Shown in pieces: positions 1 to 5,629 of a stretch of 6,988 bases of DNA. The notes below the pieces were generated by a model. It worked only from the letters and a program-made list of their open reading frames with translations, did no database searches and was not told where the DNA came from. The position numbers and the translations under genes were made by a program. This stretch comes from TMED14 sp964475135 (lineage in GTDB: Bacteria > Bacteroidota > Bacteroidia > Flavobacteriales > Schleiferiaceae). The stretch spans positions 1 to 6,988 of the forward strand of contig CAYYWL010000051.1 of assembly GCA_964475135.1 (NCBI GenBank), in the 5' to 3' direction. Numbering within the stretch: the first letter of the stretch is position 1; every line of letters starts with the position of its first letter.

Positions 1-420
1 TTTGGGGCGCTTAGCCTCAAAATCGGAACCTTTTGGAAGTCCCGCCCCGCCCAAATCTTGGGCTACGCGACCATTTTTGGCGGAATCCTCGCCGCCTTCG
101 CTTCTGGAGCCACCGGCGAAGAAGCCGAAGAGGCGCTCGAGGCCTTGGGCGGATTTTCGCACGACCTCATTCACGCCCACGAGGAAGCCGCCGAAGGATT
201 CATGTTTGGAATTTGGTCACTTGCCGCCGTGGCTCTGATCGGATTTGTACTCCTACTGCGCAACCACACCAAAGCCACCCTCTTCGCATGGATCGTACTG
301 ATTTATGCCTCAATCGTGTCGTTAGGCGGAATGCGTGTAGGCTACCTCGGCGGCCAAATCAGCCACCCCGAGGCCTACGACCAAACGGTGTCCACGCCCG
401 TTGTTCACGATGAAGATTAA
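1..420 (+). CDS. DUF2231-type membrane protein, 5' end missing
   Basis: The frame is open from base 1 to the TAA at 418-420 and shows 139 codons, so the true start lies before the window; the TTG at 58 is only an internal codon. The visible part has a helix at about residues 17-37, then an acidic T-G-E-E-A-E-E stretch (38-44). A short amphipathic segment with three histidines follows (H54, H58, H60, then EE), and two more helices lie at about 69-88 and 92-113. The C-terminal G-Y-L-G-G-Q-I-S-H-P (114-123) matches the end of DUF2231 proteins, where a GYLGGxxxxxxG-like motif closes the last helix. DUF2231 proteins are inner-membrane proteins of unknown biochemical role, and I assign none here. 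The stop overlaps the start of the porin gene by 11 nt, which suggests translational coupling. The family assignment is from recalled motifs and is fairly secure; the function is unknown. Confidence 0.75.
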   Translation, partial: FGALSLKIGTFWKSRPAQILGYATIFGGILAAFASGATGEEAEEALEALGGFSHDLIHAHEEAAEGFMFGIWSLAAVALIGFVLLLRNHTKATLFAWIVLIYASIVSLGGMRVGYLGGQISHPEAYDQTVSTPVVHDED

Positions 421-1480
421 GTTCGCGGCCCTAGCTCTCACCGCGAGCATCGCGGCCGCCGCCCAAATCGCCAATCCGGGGTTTGCCGACAGCACCACCG
501 GCGTTCAGATTGACAAAGTCCACCTATCCGGATACCTCGATACCTACGTCGGGTTCGGCCCGCGCACCGCGGGGAGCATGCCCTACATGGTCAGTTCCGC
601 ACGAATTGGTGAGGTGAATGTCAACCTCGCGGCGCTTGACCTTCGCTACCAGTCAGAGCGCGTTCGCGCCCGAGTTATGCCCGGATGGGGCACCTACATG
701 GACGCCAACTACGCGCCCGGCGATCCACGGCTTGTGGAGGCTAGCGCCGGATTCCGCCTCAAAACCCGCCGTGAAGTGTGGCTTGATGCCGGAATATTGG
801 GTTCTCCCTTTACCAACGAAAGTGCGATTTCTAAAGACCACCTGATGTACACGCGGTCGCTGGCGGCAGAATACGTTCCGTACTACCTGAGCGGCATCAA
901 GCTAAGCTACCTGGCGAGCGCACGTTGGAACTGGTACGCCTACCTCGTCAACGGGTGGCAGCAAGTGCGCGATCAGGTGCGCGGACCTGCACTTGTGCTG
1001 CAGTCTGAGTTCCGCCCTCATGCAAACACGCTGGTCAACGGCAACCTATACCTGGGCCGTGAGGCGAACACAGTGGGCCAAGTGGGCCTTCGTGCGTTTG
1101 CCGACGTTTACGTAGTTCGGCAAATCGGAACCCGCTGGCGGACCACCGCCGACGCCTACGTAGGTCGCCAGCACACCGGCACCGAAGCACATTGGTGGGC
1201 CCAAGCCAATCTTATCGCCGAGCGTCGCCTCAGCAATTCTTGGCGCGCTTCAGGCCGACTAGAGTACCTGCACGACCCCCACAATGTGGTGGTGGCCTAC
1301 GATCGGGGCTACCCTGGGTTTCGCACCGCGGCGACCTCGCTCGGCATCGCCAAGCAACTCGACCACGGCCTACTGCGCCTGGAATCACGCCTCTTTTACA
1401 GCGCCAACGACAGCTACCCAACACGAGGATTGGGCAAGCTCGCTGGATGGGGCGTTGCGAGCTACACGGTTTGGTTCTAA
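410..1480 (+). CDS. OmpL-like outer-membrane beta-barrel porin (BBP2 family)
   Basis: This 356-aa protein starts with a typical signal peptide: two lysines, a hydrophobic alanine-rich core at residues 5-18, and possible cleavage after A18 or A26. The mature part alternates polar and aromatic residues as in a transmembrane barrel, and it ends in S-Y-T-V-W-F, the C-terminal aromatic signal for outer-membrane insertion. Segments typical of the Bacteroidota OmpL-like porin-2 family (PF07642) are H-L-S-G-Y-L-D-T-Y (38-46), G-T-Y-M-D-A-N-Y-A (94-102), W-L-D-A-G-I at 124-129, E-S-A-I-S-K-D (137-143), the T-R-S-L-A-A-E...P-Y-Y stretch (148-159), and N-G-W-Q (181-184). It probably forms a channel for small solutes; the substrate cannot be told. 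I chose the ATG at 410 over the upstream TTG at 401 because it puts the lysine-rich n-region directly at the start. It overlaps the preceding gene by 11 nt and has no Shine-Dalgarno sequence. A strong hairpin terminator follows the stop by 6 nt. Confidence 0.88.
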   Translation: MKIKFAALALTASIAAAAQIANPGFADSTTGVQIDKVHLSGYLDTYVGFGPRTAGSMPYMVSSARIGEVNVNLAALDLRYQSERVRARVMPGWGTYMDANYAPGDPRLVEASAGFRLKTRREVWLDAGILGSPFTNESAISKDHLMYTRSLAAEYVPYYLSGIKLSYLASARWNWYAYLVNGWQQVRDQVRGPALVLQSEFRPHANTLVNGNLYLGREANTVGQVGLRAFADVYVVRQIGTRWRTTADAYVGRQHTGTEAHWWAQANLIAERRLSNSWRASGRLEYLHDPHNVVVAYDRGYPGFRTAATSLGIAKQLDHGLLRLESRLFYSANDSYPTRGLGKLAGWGVASYTVWF

Positions 1481-1486
1481 AAAGGA

Positions 1487-1517
1487 AGCCCCGCCAGTAC
1501 GGCGGGGCTCTTTTTTT
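1487..1517 (+). terminator. Rho-independent terminator, probably bidirectional
   Basis: A perfect 9-bp GC-rich stem (1487-1495 with 1501-1509) closes a 5-nt loop. On the plus strand it is followed, after one C, by seven T (1511-1517), which ends the porin transcript. On the minus strand the same stem is followed by TCC and then five T (complement of 1479-1483), so it could also stop transcription arriving from katG. Confidence 0.9.
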
Positions 1518-1581
1518 GAAATCCGGTTGTACCCGAATCAACATGTGCCTCGAAATCCGGACTGAACCGGATTTCAAAAAA
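1512..1581. repeat. Three-copy GAAATCCGG inverted-repeat cluster between convergent genes
   Basis: The 9-mer GAAATCCGG occurs on the plus strand at 1518-1526 and 1552-1560, and inverted at 1567-1575. The second and third copies form a 9-bp hairpin with a 6-nt loop. The first and third copies extend to a perfect 17-bp inverted repeat (1512-1528 with 1565-1581) that includes the T-run of the porin terminator and an A-run next to the katG stop. The two pairings exclude each other. The cluster fills the whole gap between the terminator stem and katG. It could be a second terminator-like or 3'-end structure for katG mRNA, or a copy of an intergenic repeat family; the sequence alone cannot decide. 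Confidence 0.7.
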
Positions 1582-1582
1582 C

Positions 1583-3772
1583 TTAAGCGCGGTCAGCGTC
1601 CATGACCTTGGCCCAAGCCGCCACGAAGTCGTGAACGAACTTGTCAGCGCCGTCGGCGCAGGCATAGACCTCGGCTACCGCACGAAGCTCTGAATTCGAA
1701 CCAAACACCAGGTCGGCACGGGTGCCGGTCCACTTGACGGCTCCGGTCTTGCGATCGCGGCCTTCAAAGTGGTCTTGGTGCGGAGTGGTCGACTTCCACT
1801 CGGTGCCCAGGTCGAGCAGGTTGGTGAAGAAGTCATTGGTCAGCTTGCCGGGCTGGGTGGTCAGTACGCCGGTGGCGCTGCCGTCCCAGGTGGCGCCGAG
1901 CACGCGCATTCCGCCCACGAGCGCCGTCATTTCGGGCGCAGTGAGGTTCAGCAACTGGGCCTTGTCGACGAGCAGGTGCTCGCCCATGGCGCCGTTGTGG
2001 CCCTTGTGGTAGTTGCGGAATCCGTCGGCTACCGGCTCAAGAACTGCGAACGAATCGACGTCGGTATGCTCCTGGGTCGCGTCGGCACGGCCCGCGGTAA
2101 ACGGAACCTTCACGTCGCGTCCCGCATCCTTAGCGGCTTTTTCGATGGCGGCGCAGCCTCCGAGCACGATGAGGTCAGCCATCGACACCTTGGTGGCGCC
2201 GGCGGCGTTGAACTCCTTCTGAATGCCCTCGAGCACGTCAAGCACTTTGTGCAGCTGCGTGGGATGGTTGGCCGCCCAGTACTTCTGGGGCGCAAGGCGC
2301 ACGCGGCCGCCGTTGGCACCGCCGCGCATGTCGCTTCCGCGGAAGGTCGAAGCCGAAGCCCACGCCGTGGTAACCAATTCGGCAACGCTAAGACCCGAAG
2401 CAAGAAGCTTCGCTTTGAGGGAAGCCACGTCGGCATCGGTCACGGTGGGGTAGTCCACAGCTGGAATGGGGTCCTGCCAAATCAGCACCTCTGAAGGAAC
2501 CTCTGATCCCAAGTAGCGGTGGCGCGGACCCATGTCGCGGTGCGTCAGCTTGAACCATGCACGGGCAAACGCGTCGGCGAACGCGTCGGGGTTCTCGTAG
2601 AAGCGGCGCGAGATTTTCTCGTAGGCCGGGTCAAAACGAAGCGCCAAGTCGGCGGTCGTCATGACGGGCTGGTGGGTCTTGCCGGCTACGTGGGCGTCGG
2701 GCACGGTTCCGGCTCCGGCGTCACCCTTGGGCTTCCACTGCCATGCTCCGGCAGGGCTCTTGGTTAACTCCCACTCGTAGCCAAAGAGGTTCTCGAAGTA
2801 GTTGTTGCTCCACTTGGTGGGCGTCGTCGTCCATGCGCCCTCAAGGCCGCTGGTCGTCGTGTCTTCAGAGTGGCCTTTGCCGTGGGCATTCTTCCAGCCC
2901 TTGCCCATTTCTTCCATGGCGGCACCGGCTGGTTCGCGACCTACGAGACCGGGATCGCCCGCACCGTGCATCTTTCCGAAGGTGTGTCCGCCGGCCACGA
3001 GGGCTACGGTCTCTTCGTCGTTCATGGCCATGCGTCCGAAGGTTTCGCGGACGTCGCGCGCCGAAGCGAGCGGATCGGGATTGCCGTTGGGCCCCTCAGG
3101 GTTGACGTAGATCAGACCCATTTGAACCGCTCCGAGCGGATTCTCAAGGTCGCGGTCGCCCGCGTAGCGCTCGTCACCGAGCATTTCGGTTTCGGAACCC
3201 CAGTAAATATCTTCTTCAGGTTGCCATACGTCGGCGCGGCCTCCGCCAAAACCAAAGGTCTTGAAGCCCATGGTTTCGAGGGCCACATTGCCCACGAGGA
3301 CAAAAAGGTCCGCCCACGAAAGCTTGCGGCCGTACTTCTGCTTGATGGGCCAAAGGAGCAAGCGCGCCTTGTCCAGGTTTCCGTTGTCGGGCCAGCTGTT
3401 GAGTGGCGCAAAGCGGTGCGTTCCAGTGCCTGCACCACCGCGTCCGTCGGCGATGCGGTAGGTTCCGGCGGCGTGCCATGCAAGGCGAATAAAGAACGGG
3501 CCGTAGTGGCCGTAGTCGGCGGGCCACCAATCCTGCGAGTCGGTCATCAGGTCCGCGAGGTCCTTTTTGACCGCTGCGAGGTCGAGGGTCATGAATTCTT
3601 TGGCGTAGTCAAAGTCGGCGCCCATTGGGTTCACCTTCTCGTTGTGCTGGCGCAAAATATTGAGCTTTACGCTGTTGGGCCACCAATCTTTGTTGGTTTT
3701 TCCGCTTCCGGCGGCGGCGAGCGTGCGCTCGCTCGTGAATGGGCACTTGCCCGTGCTTTGAGTATGGTCCAT
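1583..3772 (-). CDS. katG: Catalase-peroxidase KatG
   Basis: This bifunctional haem enzyme of 729 aa removes hydrogen peroxide by catalase and peroxidase reactions, normally in the cytoplasm. The length and two-domain layout are those of complete KatG. In the N-terminal domain the distal triad is R96, W99 and H100 (in F-I-R-L-A-W-H), and the proximal haem ligand is H263 (G-G-H-T-F-G-K). The residues that form the Met-Tyr-Trp adduct needed for catalase activity are all present (W99, Y222, M248). The mobile arginine of the family corresponds to R412 in H-R-D-M-G-P. The C-terminal peroxidase-like domain, from about residue 425, is full length. I place the start at the ATG whose complement is 3770-3772 (M-D-H-T-Q-S-T-G-K-C-P-F), a typical KatG beginning. 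The frame stays open to 3871, but that extension is basic, unlike KatG, and would start upstream of the predicted promoter at 3814-3821. It converges with the porin gene and diverges from the DUF1801/CDGSH gene. No OxyR or PerR site could be recognised. Confidence 0.98.
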   Translation of the reverse strand: MDHTQSTGKCPFTSERTLAAAGSGKTNKDWWPNSVKLNILRQHNEKVNPMGADFDYAKEFMTLDLAAVKKDLADLMTDSQDWWPADYGHYGPFFIRLAWHAAGTYRIADGRGGAGTGTHRFAPLNSWPDNGNLDKARLLLWPIKQKYGRKLSWADLFVLVGNVALETMGFKTFGFGGGRADVWQPEEDIYWGSETEMLGDERYAGDRDLENPLGAVQMGLIYVNPEGPNGNPDPLASARDVRETFGRMAMNDEETVALVAGGHTFGKMHGAGDPGLVGREPAGAAMEEMGKGWKNAHGKGHSEDTTTSGLEGAWTTTPTKWSNNYFENLFGYEWELTKSPAGAWQWKPKGDAGAGTVPDAHVAGKTHQPVMTTADLALRFDPAYEKISRRFYENPDAFADAFARAWFKLTHRDMGPRHRYLGSEVPSEVLIWQDPIPAVDYPTVTDADVASLKAKLLASGLSVAELVTTAWASASTFRGSDMRGGANGGRVRLAPQKYWAANHPTQLHKVLDVLEGIQKEFNAAGATKVSMADLIVLGGCAAIEKAAKDAGRDVKVPFTAGRADATQEHTDVDSFAVLEPVADGFRNYHKGHNGAMGEHLLVDKAQLLNLTAPEMTALVGGMRVLGATWDGSATGVLTTQPGKLTNDFFTNLLDLGTEWKSTTPHQDHFEGRDRKTGAVKWTGTRADLVFGSNSELRAVAEVYACADGADKFVHDFVAAWAKVMDADRA

Positions 3773-3813
3773 AATAGGGTTGGTCGTGACGTTAAACGGT
3801 CTTATCAGAACCC

Positions 3814-3821
3814 CAAACCTA
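3814..3821 (-). promoter_or_regulatory. Predicted katG promoter, -7 box TAGGTTTG
   Basis: Read on the minus strand this is TAGGTTTG, a perfect match to the Bacteroidota TAnnTTTG box. Transcription would start at about 3807-3810, giving a leader of roughly 35-40 nt before the ATG at 3772. No TTG -33 element lies at the usual 17-23 nt spacing, so the promoter may be weak or activator-dependent. That would suit a peroxide-inducible gene, but this is inference. Confidence 0.6.
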
Positions 3822-3830
3822 GCACTTTGT

Positions 3831-3862
3831 TTGATTTTTTTCACCTTTAGCCCATAGTTTTT
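3831..3862 (+). promoter_or_regulatory. Possible promoter of the DUF1801/CDGSH gene
   Basis: A TTG at 3831-3833 lies 21 nt before TAGTTTTT (3855-3862), which matches the Bacteroidota TTG-N(17-23)-TAnnTTTG pattern except at the last base. The box ends 54 nt before the ATG at 3917. It is divergent from the katG promoter about 10 bp away, so one regulator bound here could affect both genes. The region is T-rich, so a chance match is possible. Confidence 0.33.
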
Positions 3863-3916
3863 ACCTATCACTCATCGCGCGGCGGAACCTTCGGTCGCAG
3901 CACGTACTTTTCTGCT

Positions 3917-4567
3917 ATGAATCCCGAAGTTGACACCCTACTTGAAGACGCCCCGCGCTGGAACCCCGAACTTCAGTTCCTGCGAGCACTGGTGCTTCAG
4001 GCTCCGCTCGTCGAGGAAGTTAAATGGGGCCAGCCCTGCTACACGCACGAGGGCCGCAACATCCTCATTTTGGGCGGATTCAAAAACTACTTCGTGCTTT
4101 CGCTCATCAAAGGCGCGCTAATTCCGGATCCGCACGCGCTGCTCACTAAGCCGGGCCCCAACAGCGTAGAGGGCCGGTGGATGAAGTTCACGTCGATGGC
4201 CGAAGCCGAGGCCGCGGCGCCCTATGTGCTCGACTACGTGCTCGCCGCAATTGACGCGGAACAGCGGGGTCTACGCATCGAAAAGCCGGCGAACGAGTTT
4301 GAGGTTCCGGCCGAGCTCGAAGCGGCCTACGAGGTGACGCCAGGGCTGCGTGAAGCGTTTGAAGCGCTTACTGTGGGGCGCCAACGCGCCTACCTCATGT
4401 TTTTTACGTCTGCGAAGCAGTCGGCGACGGTGTCGGCGCGCATCGAAAAATTCACCCCACGAATTTTGCGCGGAAAGGGCATGAACGACTGCGTCTGCGG
4501 GCACAGCCAAAAAATGCCAGGCTGTGATGGGAGCCATAAGATGTACCCGGGCTCGGTGACGTGCTGA
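3917..4567 (+). CDS. DUF1801/YdeI-family protein with C-terminal CDGSH iron-sulphur motif
   Basis: This 216-aa protein has no signal peptide or membrane segment and is probably cytoplasmic. The N-terminal part (about 1-115) resembles the DUF1801 fold: L-R-A-L (22-25), E-E-V-K-W-G-Q-P-C-Y (33-42), then N-I-L-I-L-G-G-F-K (48-56). The region at about 130-185 is YdeI/OmpD-associated in type, with G-R-Q-R-A-Y (154-159) and S-A-K-Q-S (165-169) followed by a conserved basic helix to I183-L184. The last 25 residues hold an exact CDGSH motif, C-x-C-x2-S-x3-P-x-C-D-G-S-H. C192, C194, C203 and H207 are placed to bind a 2Fe-2S cluster. CDGSH proteins handle redox or Fe-S transfer; the role of the YdeI part is not well established, so the reaction is unknown. 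Divergence from katG suggests a link with peroxide or iron stress, which is inference. The ATG at 3917 has no Shine-Dalgarno sequence. Confidence 0.85.
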   Translation: MNPEVDTLLEDAPRWNPELQFLRALVLQAPLVEEVKWGQPCYTHEGRNILILGGFKNYFVLSLIKGALIPDPHALLTKPGPNSVEGRWMKFTSMAEAEAAAPYVLDYVLAAIDAEQRGLRIEKPANEFEVPAELEAAYEVTPGLREAFEALTVGRQRAYLMFFTSAKQSATVSARIEKFTPRILRGKGMNDCVCGHSQKMPGCDGSHKMYPGSVTC

Positions 4568-4596
4568 ACTAGCTTAGAGAAACGAGGGTTTTGATT

Positions 4597-4667
4597 GGCG
4601 GGATTGCGCCGGGCGCGGAGCGCCGGCGCGTTCCCGAGGGGGACGGCTTCAGAAAAAGAAACCCGCC
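4597..4667. repeat. GC-rich nested inverted repeats in intergenic DNA
   Basis: The spacer between the CDGSH gene and the tRNA terminator (4568-4716) has no credible gene. Within it GCGCCGG (4606-4612) pairs with CCGGCGC (4623-4629), and GGCGGG (4597-4602) can pair with CCCGCC (4662-4667) around it. No T-run follows on the plus strand, so it is not a standard terminator. A 12-bp palindrome, CGAGCTAGCTCG, lies further on at 4691-4702. It may be an intergenic repeat or an RNA structure downstream of the tRNA; nothing identifies it. Confidence 0.4.
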
Positions 4668-4716
4668 GGCTCGATTGCTCCTGACTTATTCGAGCTAGCT
4701 CGGCGCGGGCATTCAC

Positions 4717-4744
4717 AAAAAAACCCGCAGCATAATGCTGCGGG
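4717..4744 (-). terminator. Rho-independent terminator of the tRNA-Ser gene
   Basis: A perfect 10-bp stem (4735-4744 with 4724-4733) has a single central base, so the real loop is a few bases wide. On the minus strand it is followed directly by seven T (complement of 4717-4723). It begins 12 nt past the encoded CCA end of the tRNA. Confidence 0.9.
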
Positions 4745-4756
4745 ATTCTTAGTTTC

Positions 4757-4846
4757 TGGCGGAGAGAGCGGGATTCGAACCCGCGATACAGTTTCCCATA
4801 TACGCACTTTCCAGGCGCGCTCCTTCAACCACTCGGACACCTCTCC
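4757..4846 (-). tRNA. tRNA-Ser (anticodon GGA)
   Basis: The gene is 90 nt long and includes the 3' CCA (complement of 4757-4759). On the minus strand the acceptor arm GGAGAGG pairs with TCTCTCC, with one G-U. The D-arm TCC/GGA follows, then a 5-bp anticodon stem CGCGC/GTGCG. The anticodon loop is CTGGAAA, with anticodon GGA at 4812-4810. There is a long variable arm as expected for serine, and a T-arm GCGGG-TTCGAAT-CCCGC. It reads UCC and UCU codons. It is a single gene with its own promoter and terminator, not part of a tRNA array. Confidence 0.97.
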
Positions 4847-4892
4847 AAGGTGCGCCCCAAGCCCTGAATGGGGGCTGTGGAATGCAGGGCGG

Positions 4893-4900
4893 CAAAGATA
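4893..4900 (-). promoter_or_regulatory. Predicted tRNA-Ser promoter, -7 box TATCTTTG
   Basis: On the minus strand this reads TATCTTTG, again a perfect TAnnTTTG box, placed so that the transcript would begin about 40 nt before the tRNA 5' end at 4846. No TTG element lies 17-23 nt upstream. The predicted leader contains GCCCTG and CAGGGC (complement of 4885-4890 and 4861-4866), which could fold into a stem before RNase P cuts the tRNA. Confidence 0.6.
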
Positions 4901-4969
4901 CGCCGAGCAACAAGACTTCTGCGTGCGAACTGACATTATGACGGCCACCTGAGCCTTAGAGAACGAAGG

Positions 4970-4984
4970 AACACAAATTGTGTT
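4970..4984. promoter_or_regulatory. Perfect 7-bp dyad just before the thioredoxin-like gene
   Basis: AACACAA and TTGTGTT flank one central A, and the dyad ends 9 nt before the ATG at 4994. Its size and symmetry suit a dimeric repressor site or a small RNA hairpin in the leader. No regulator is known for it, and no TAnnTTTG box was found upstream of this gene, so its promoter is not placed. Confidence 0.35.
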
Positions 4985-4993
4985 AAGACCAAC

Positions 4994-5578
4994 ATGACGT
5001 GGAACGCTAAAGACTTCGCGCAGGCCTGGAGCCGCGCCCTACCCATCGACCAATACCTGGAGGACTTACTGAATACGGTTCCGAACGAGGAAGACCCGTA
5101 CGCCAAATACTTAGTTATCAACCAGCAACGCGTGAAACGTTTGACGCAGCGGCTGCGCCTCGAGCCCGAAACCGAGGTAGCTGCCCTGAACGCTCAACCC
5201 GGAACCAAGTGGTTGATCTTGAACGAGCACTGGTGCGGTGATGGCGCCCAAATTGTTCCGGTTCAAGCGGCAATCGCTCGAGCGAGCAACGGCCGTATAG
5301 AGGCACGGGTACTGTTCCGCGACCAAAACCTCGAGCTGATGGATCAGTTTTTAACGAATGGAGGTCGCAGCATTCCGAAAACGATTCAGATGACTGAAGC
5401 GTTTGAAGTGACTGCAAGCTGGGGACCACGACCCGCCGAGGCCCAAGAACTCGTACTTCGCGTCAAAGCCGACCCCAAGCGAGCCCACCTGTACAGCGAA
5501 GAGCTCCACAAATGGTACGCGGTGAACCGGCAGCAAGCCTGTCAAGTTGAGCTACGCGCGCTGATCGCAACGGCGTAA
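4994..5578 (+). CDS. Thioredoxin-like protein with a single active-site cysteine
   Basis: This 194-aa protein has no signal peptide and is probably cytoplasmic. It resembles the Bacteroidota thioredoxin-like family near Thioredoxin_9 (PF14595). A helical N-terminal region (about 1-65) precedes a strand K-W-L-I-L-N-E (72-78) and the active-site turn H-W-C-G-D-G-A (79-85). Next come R-V-L-F-R-D-x-N-L-E-L-M-D (105-117), then T-N-G-G-R-S-I-P-K (121-129), where P128 takes the place of the cis-proline. The tail has W-G-P-R-P (143-147) and L-H-K-W-Y-A (171-176). The usual CXXC is reduced to C81-G-D-G84. Only one other cysteine exists, C183 near the C-terminus, so a normal two-cysteine dithiol cycle at the turn is not possible. 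As I recall, WCGD is normal for this family. The substrate is unknown. The gene appears to stand alone, preceded by a short dyad and with no clear terminator after it. Confidence 0.75.
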   Translation: MTWNAKDFAQAWSRALPIDQYLEDLLNTVPNEEDPYAKYLVINQQRVKRLTQRLRLEPETEVAALNAQPGTKWLILNEHWCGDGAQIVPVQAAIARASNGRIEARVLFRDQNLELMDQFLTNGGRSIPKTIQMTEAFEVTASWGPRPAEAQELVLRVKADPKRAHLYSEELHKWYAVNRQQACQVELRALIATA

Positions 5579-5629
5579 AATTTATCAACCCCGCTGTAAT
5601 TTGTTCCGCCCACCAATCACTAACGGGGT

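Noticed and set aside
1192..1605. Plus-strand 137-aa frame across the porin end and terminator
   Set aside because: It is out of frame with the porin, crosses a strong terminator and the repeat, and has no family motifs.
2870..3850. Long plus-strand frame (326 aa) inside katG, with another at 1769-2494
   Set aside because: Both are antisense to a fully recognisable katG, have no family motifs, and arise from its GC-rich codon pattern.
3773..3871. 33-residue N-terminal extension of KatG
   Set aside because: It is unlike KatG, and the predicted promoter at 3814-3821 lies inside it. The ATG at 3772 gives a standard KatG start.
4390..4716. Minus-strand 108-aa frame from the spacer into the CDGSH gene
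   Set aside because: It is antisense to the conserved CDGSH region, starts next to the tRNA terminator, and has no recognisable domain.
4649..4948. Minus-strand 99-aa reading frame across the tRNA
   Set aside because: Its central part is the well-known false translation of a tRNA-Ser gene, and the frame spans the tRNA promoter, the tRNA and the terminator.
5597..5603. TAATTTG before the 98-aa gene as a promoter box
   Set aside because: It has one spacer base instead of two, and no TTG element was found upstream, so it does not fit the Bacteroidota consensus.
5588..5629. ACCCCG...CGGGGT inverted repeat ending at the ATG of the 98-aa gene
   Set aside because: Only 6 bp with a 30-nt loop; too weak to separate from chance in GC-rich DNA, and it has no T-run to make a terminator.
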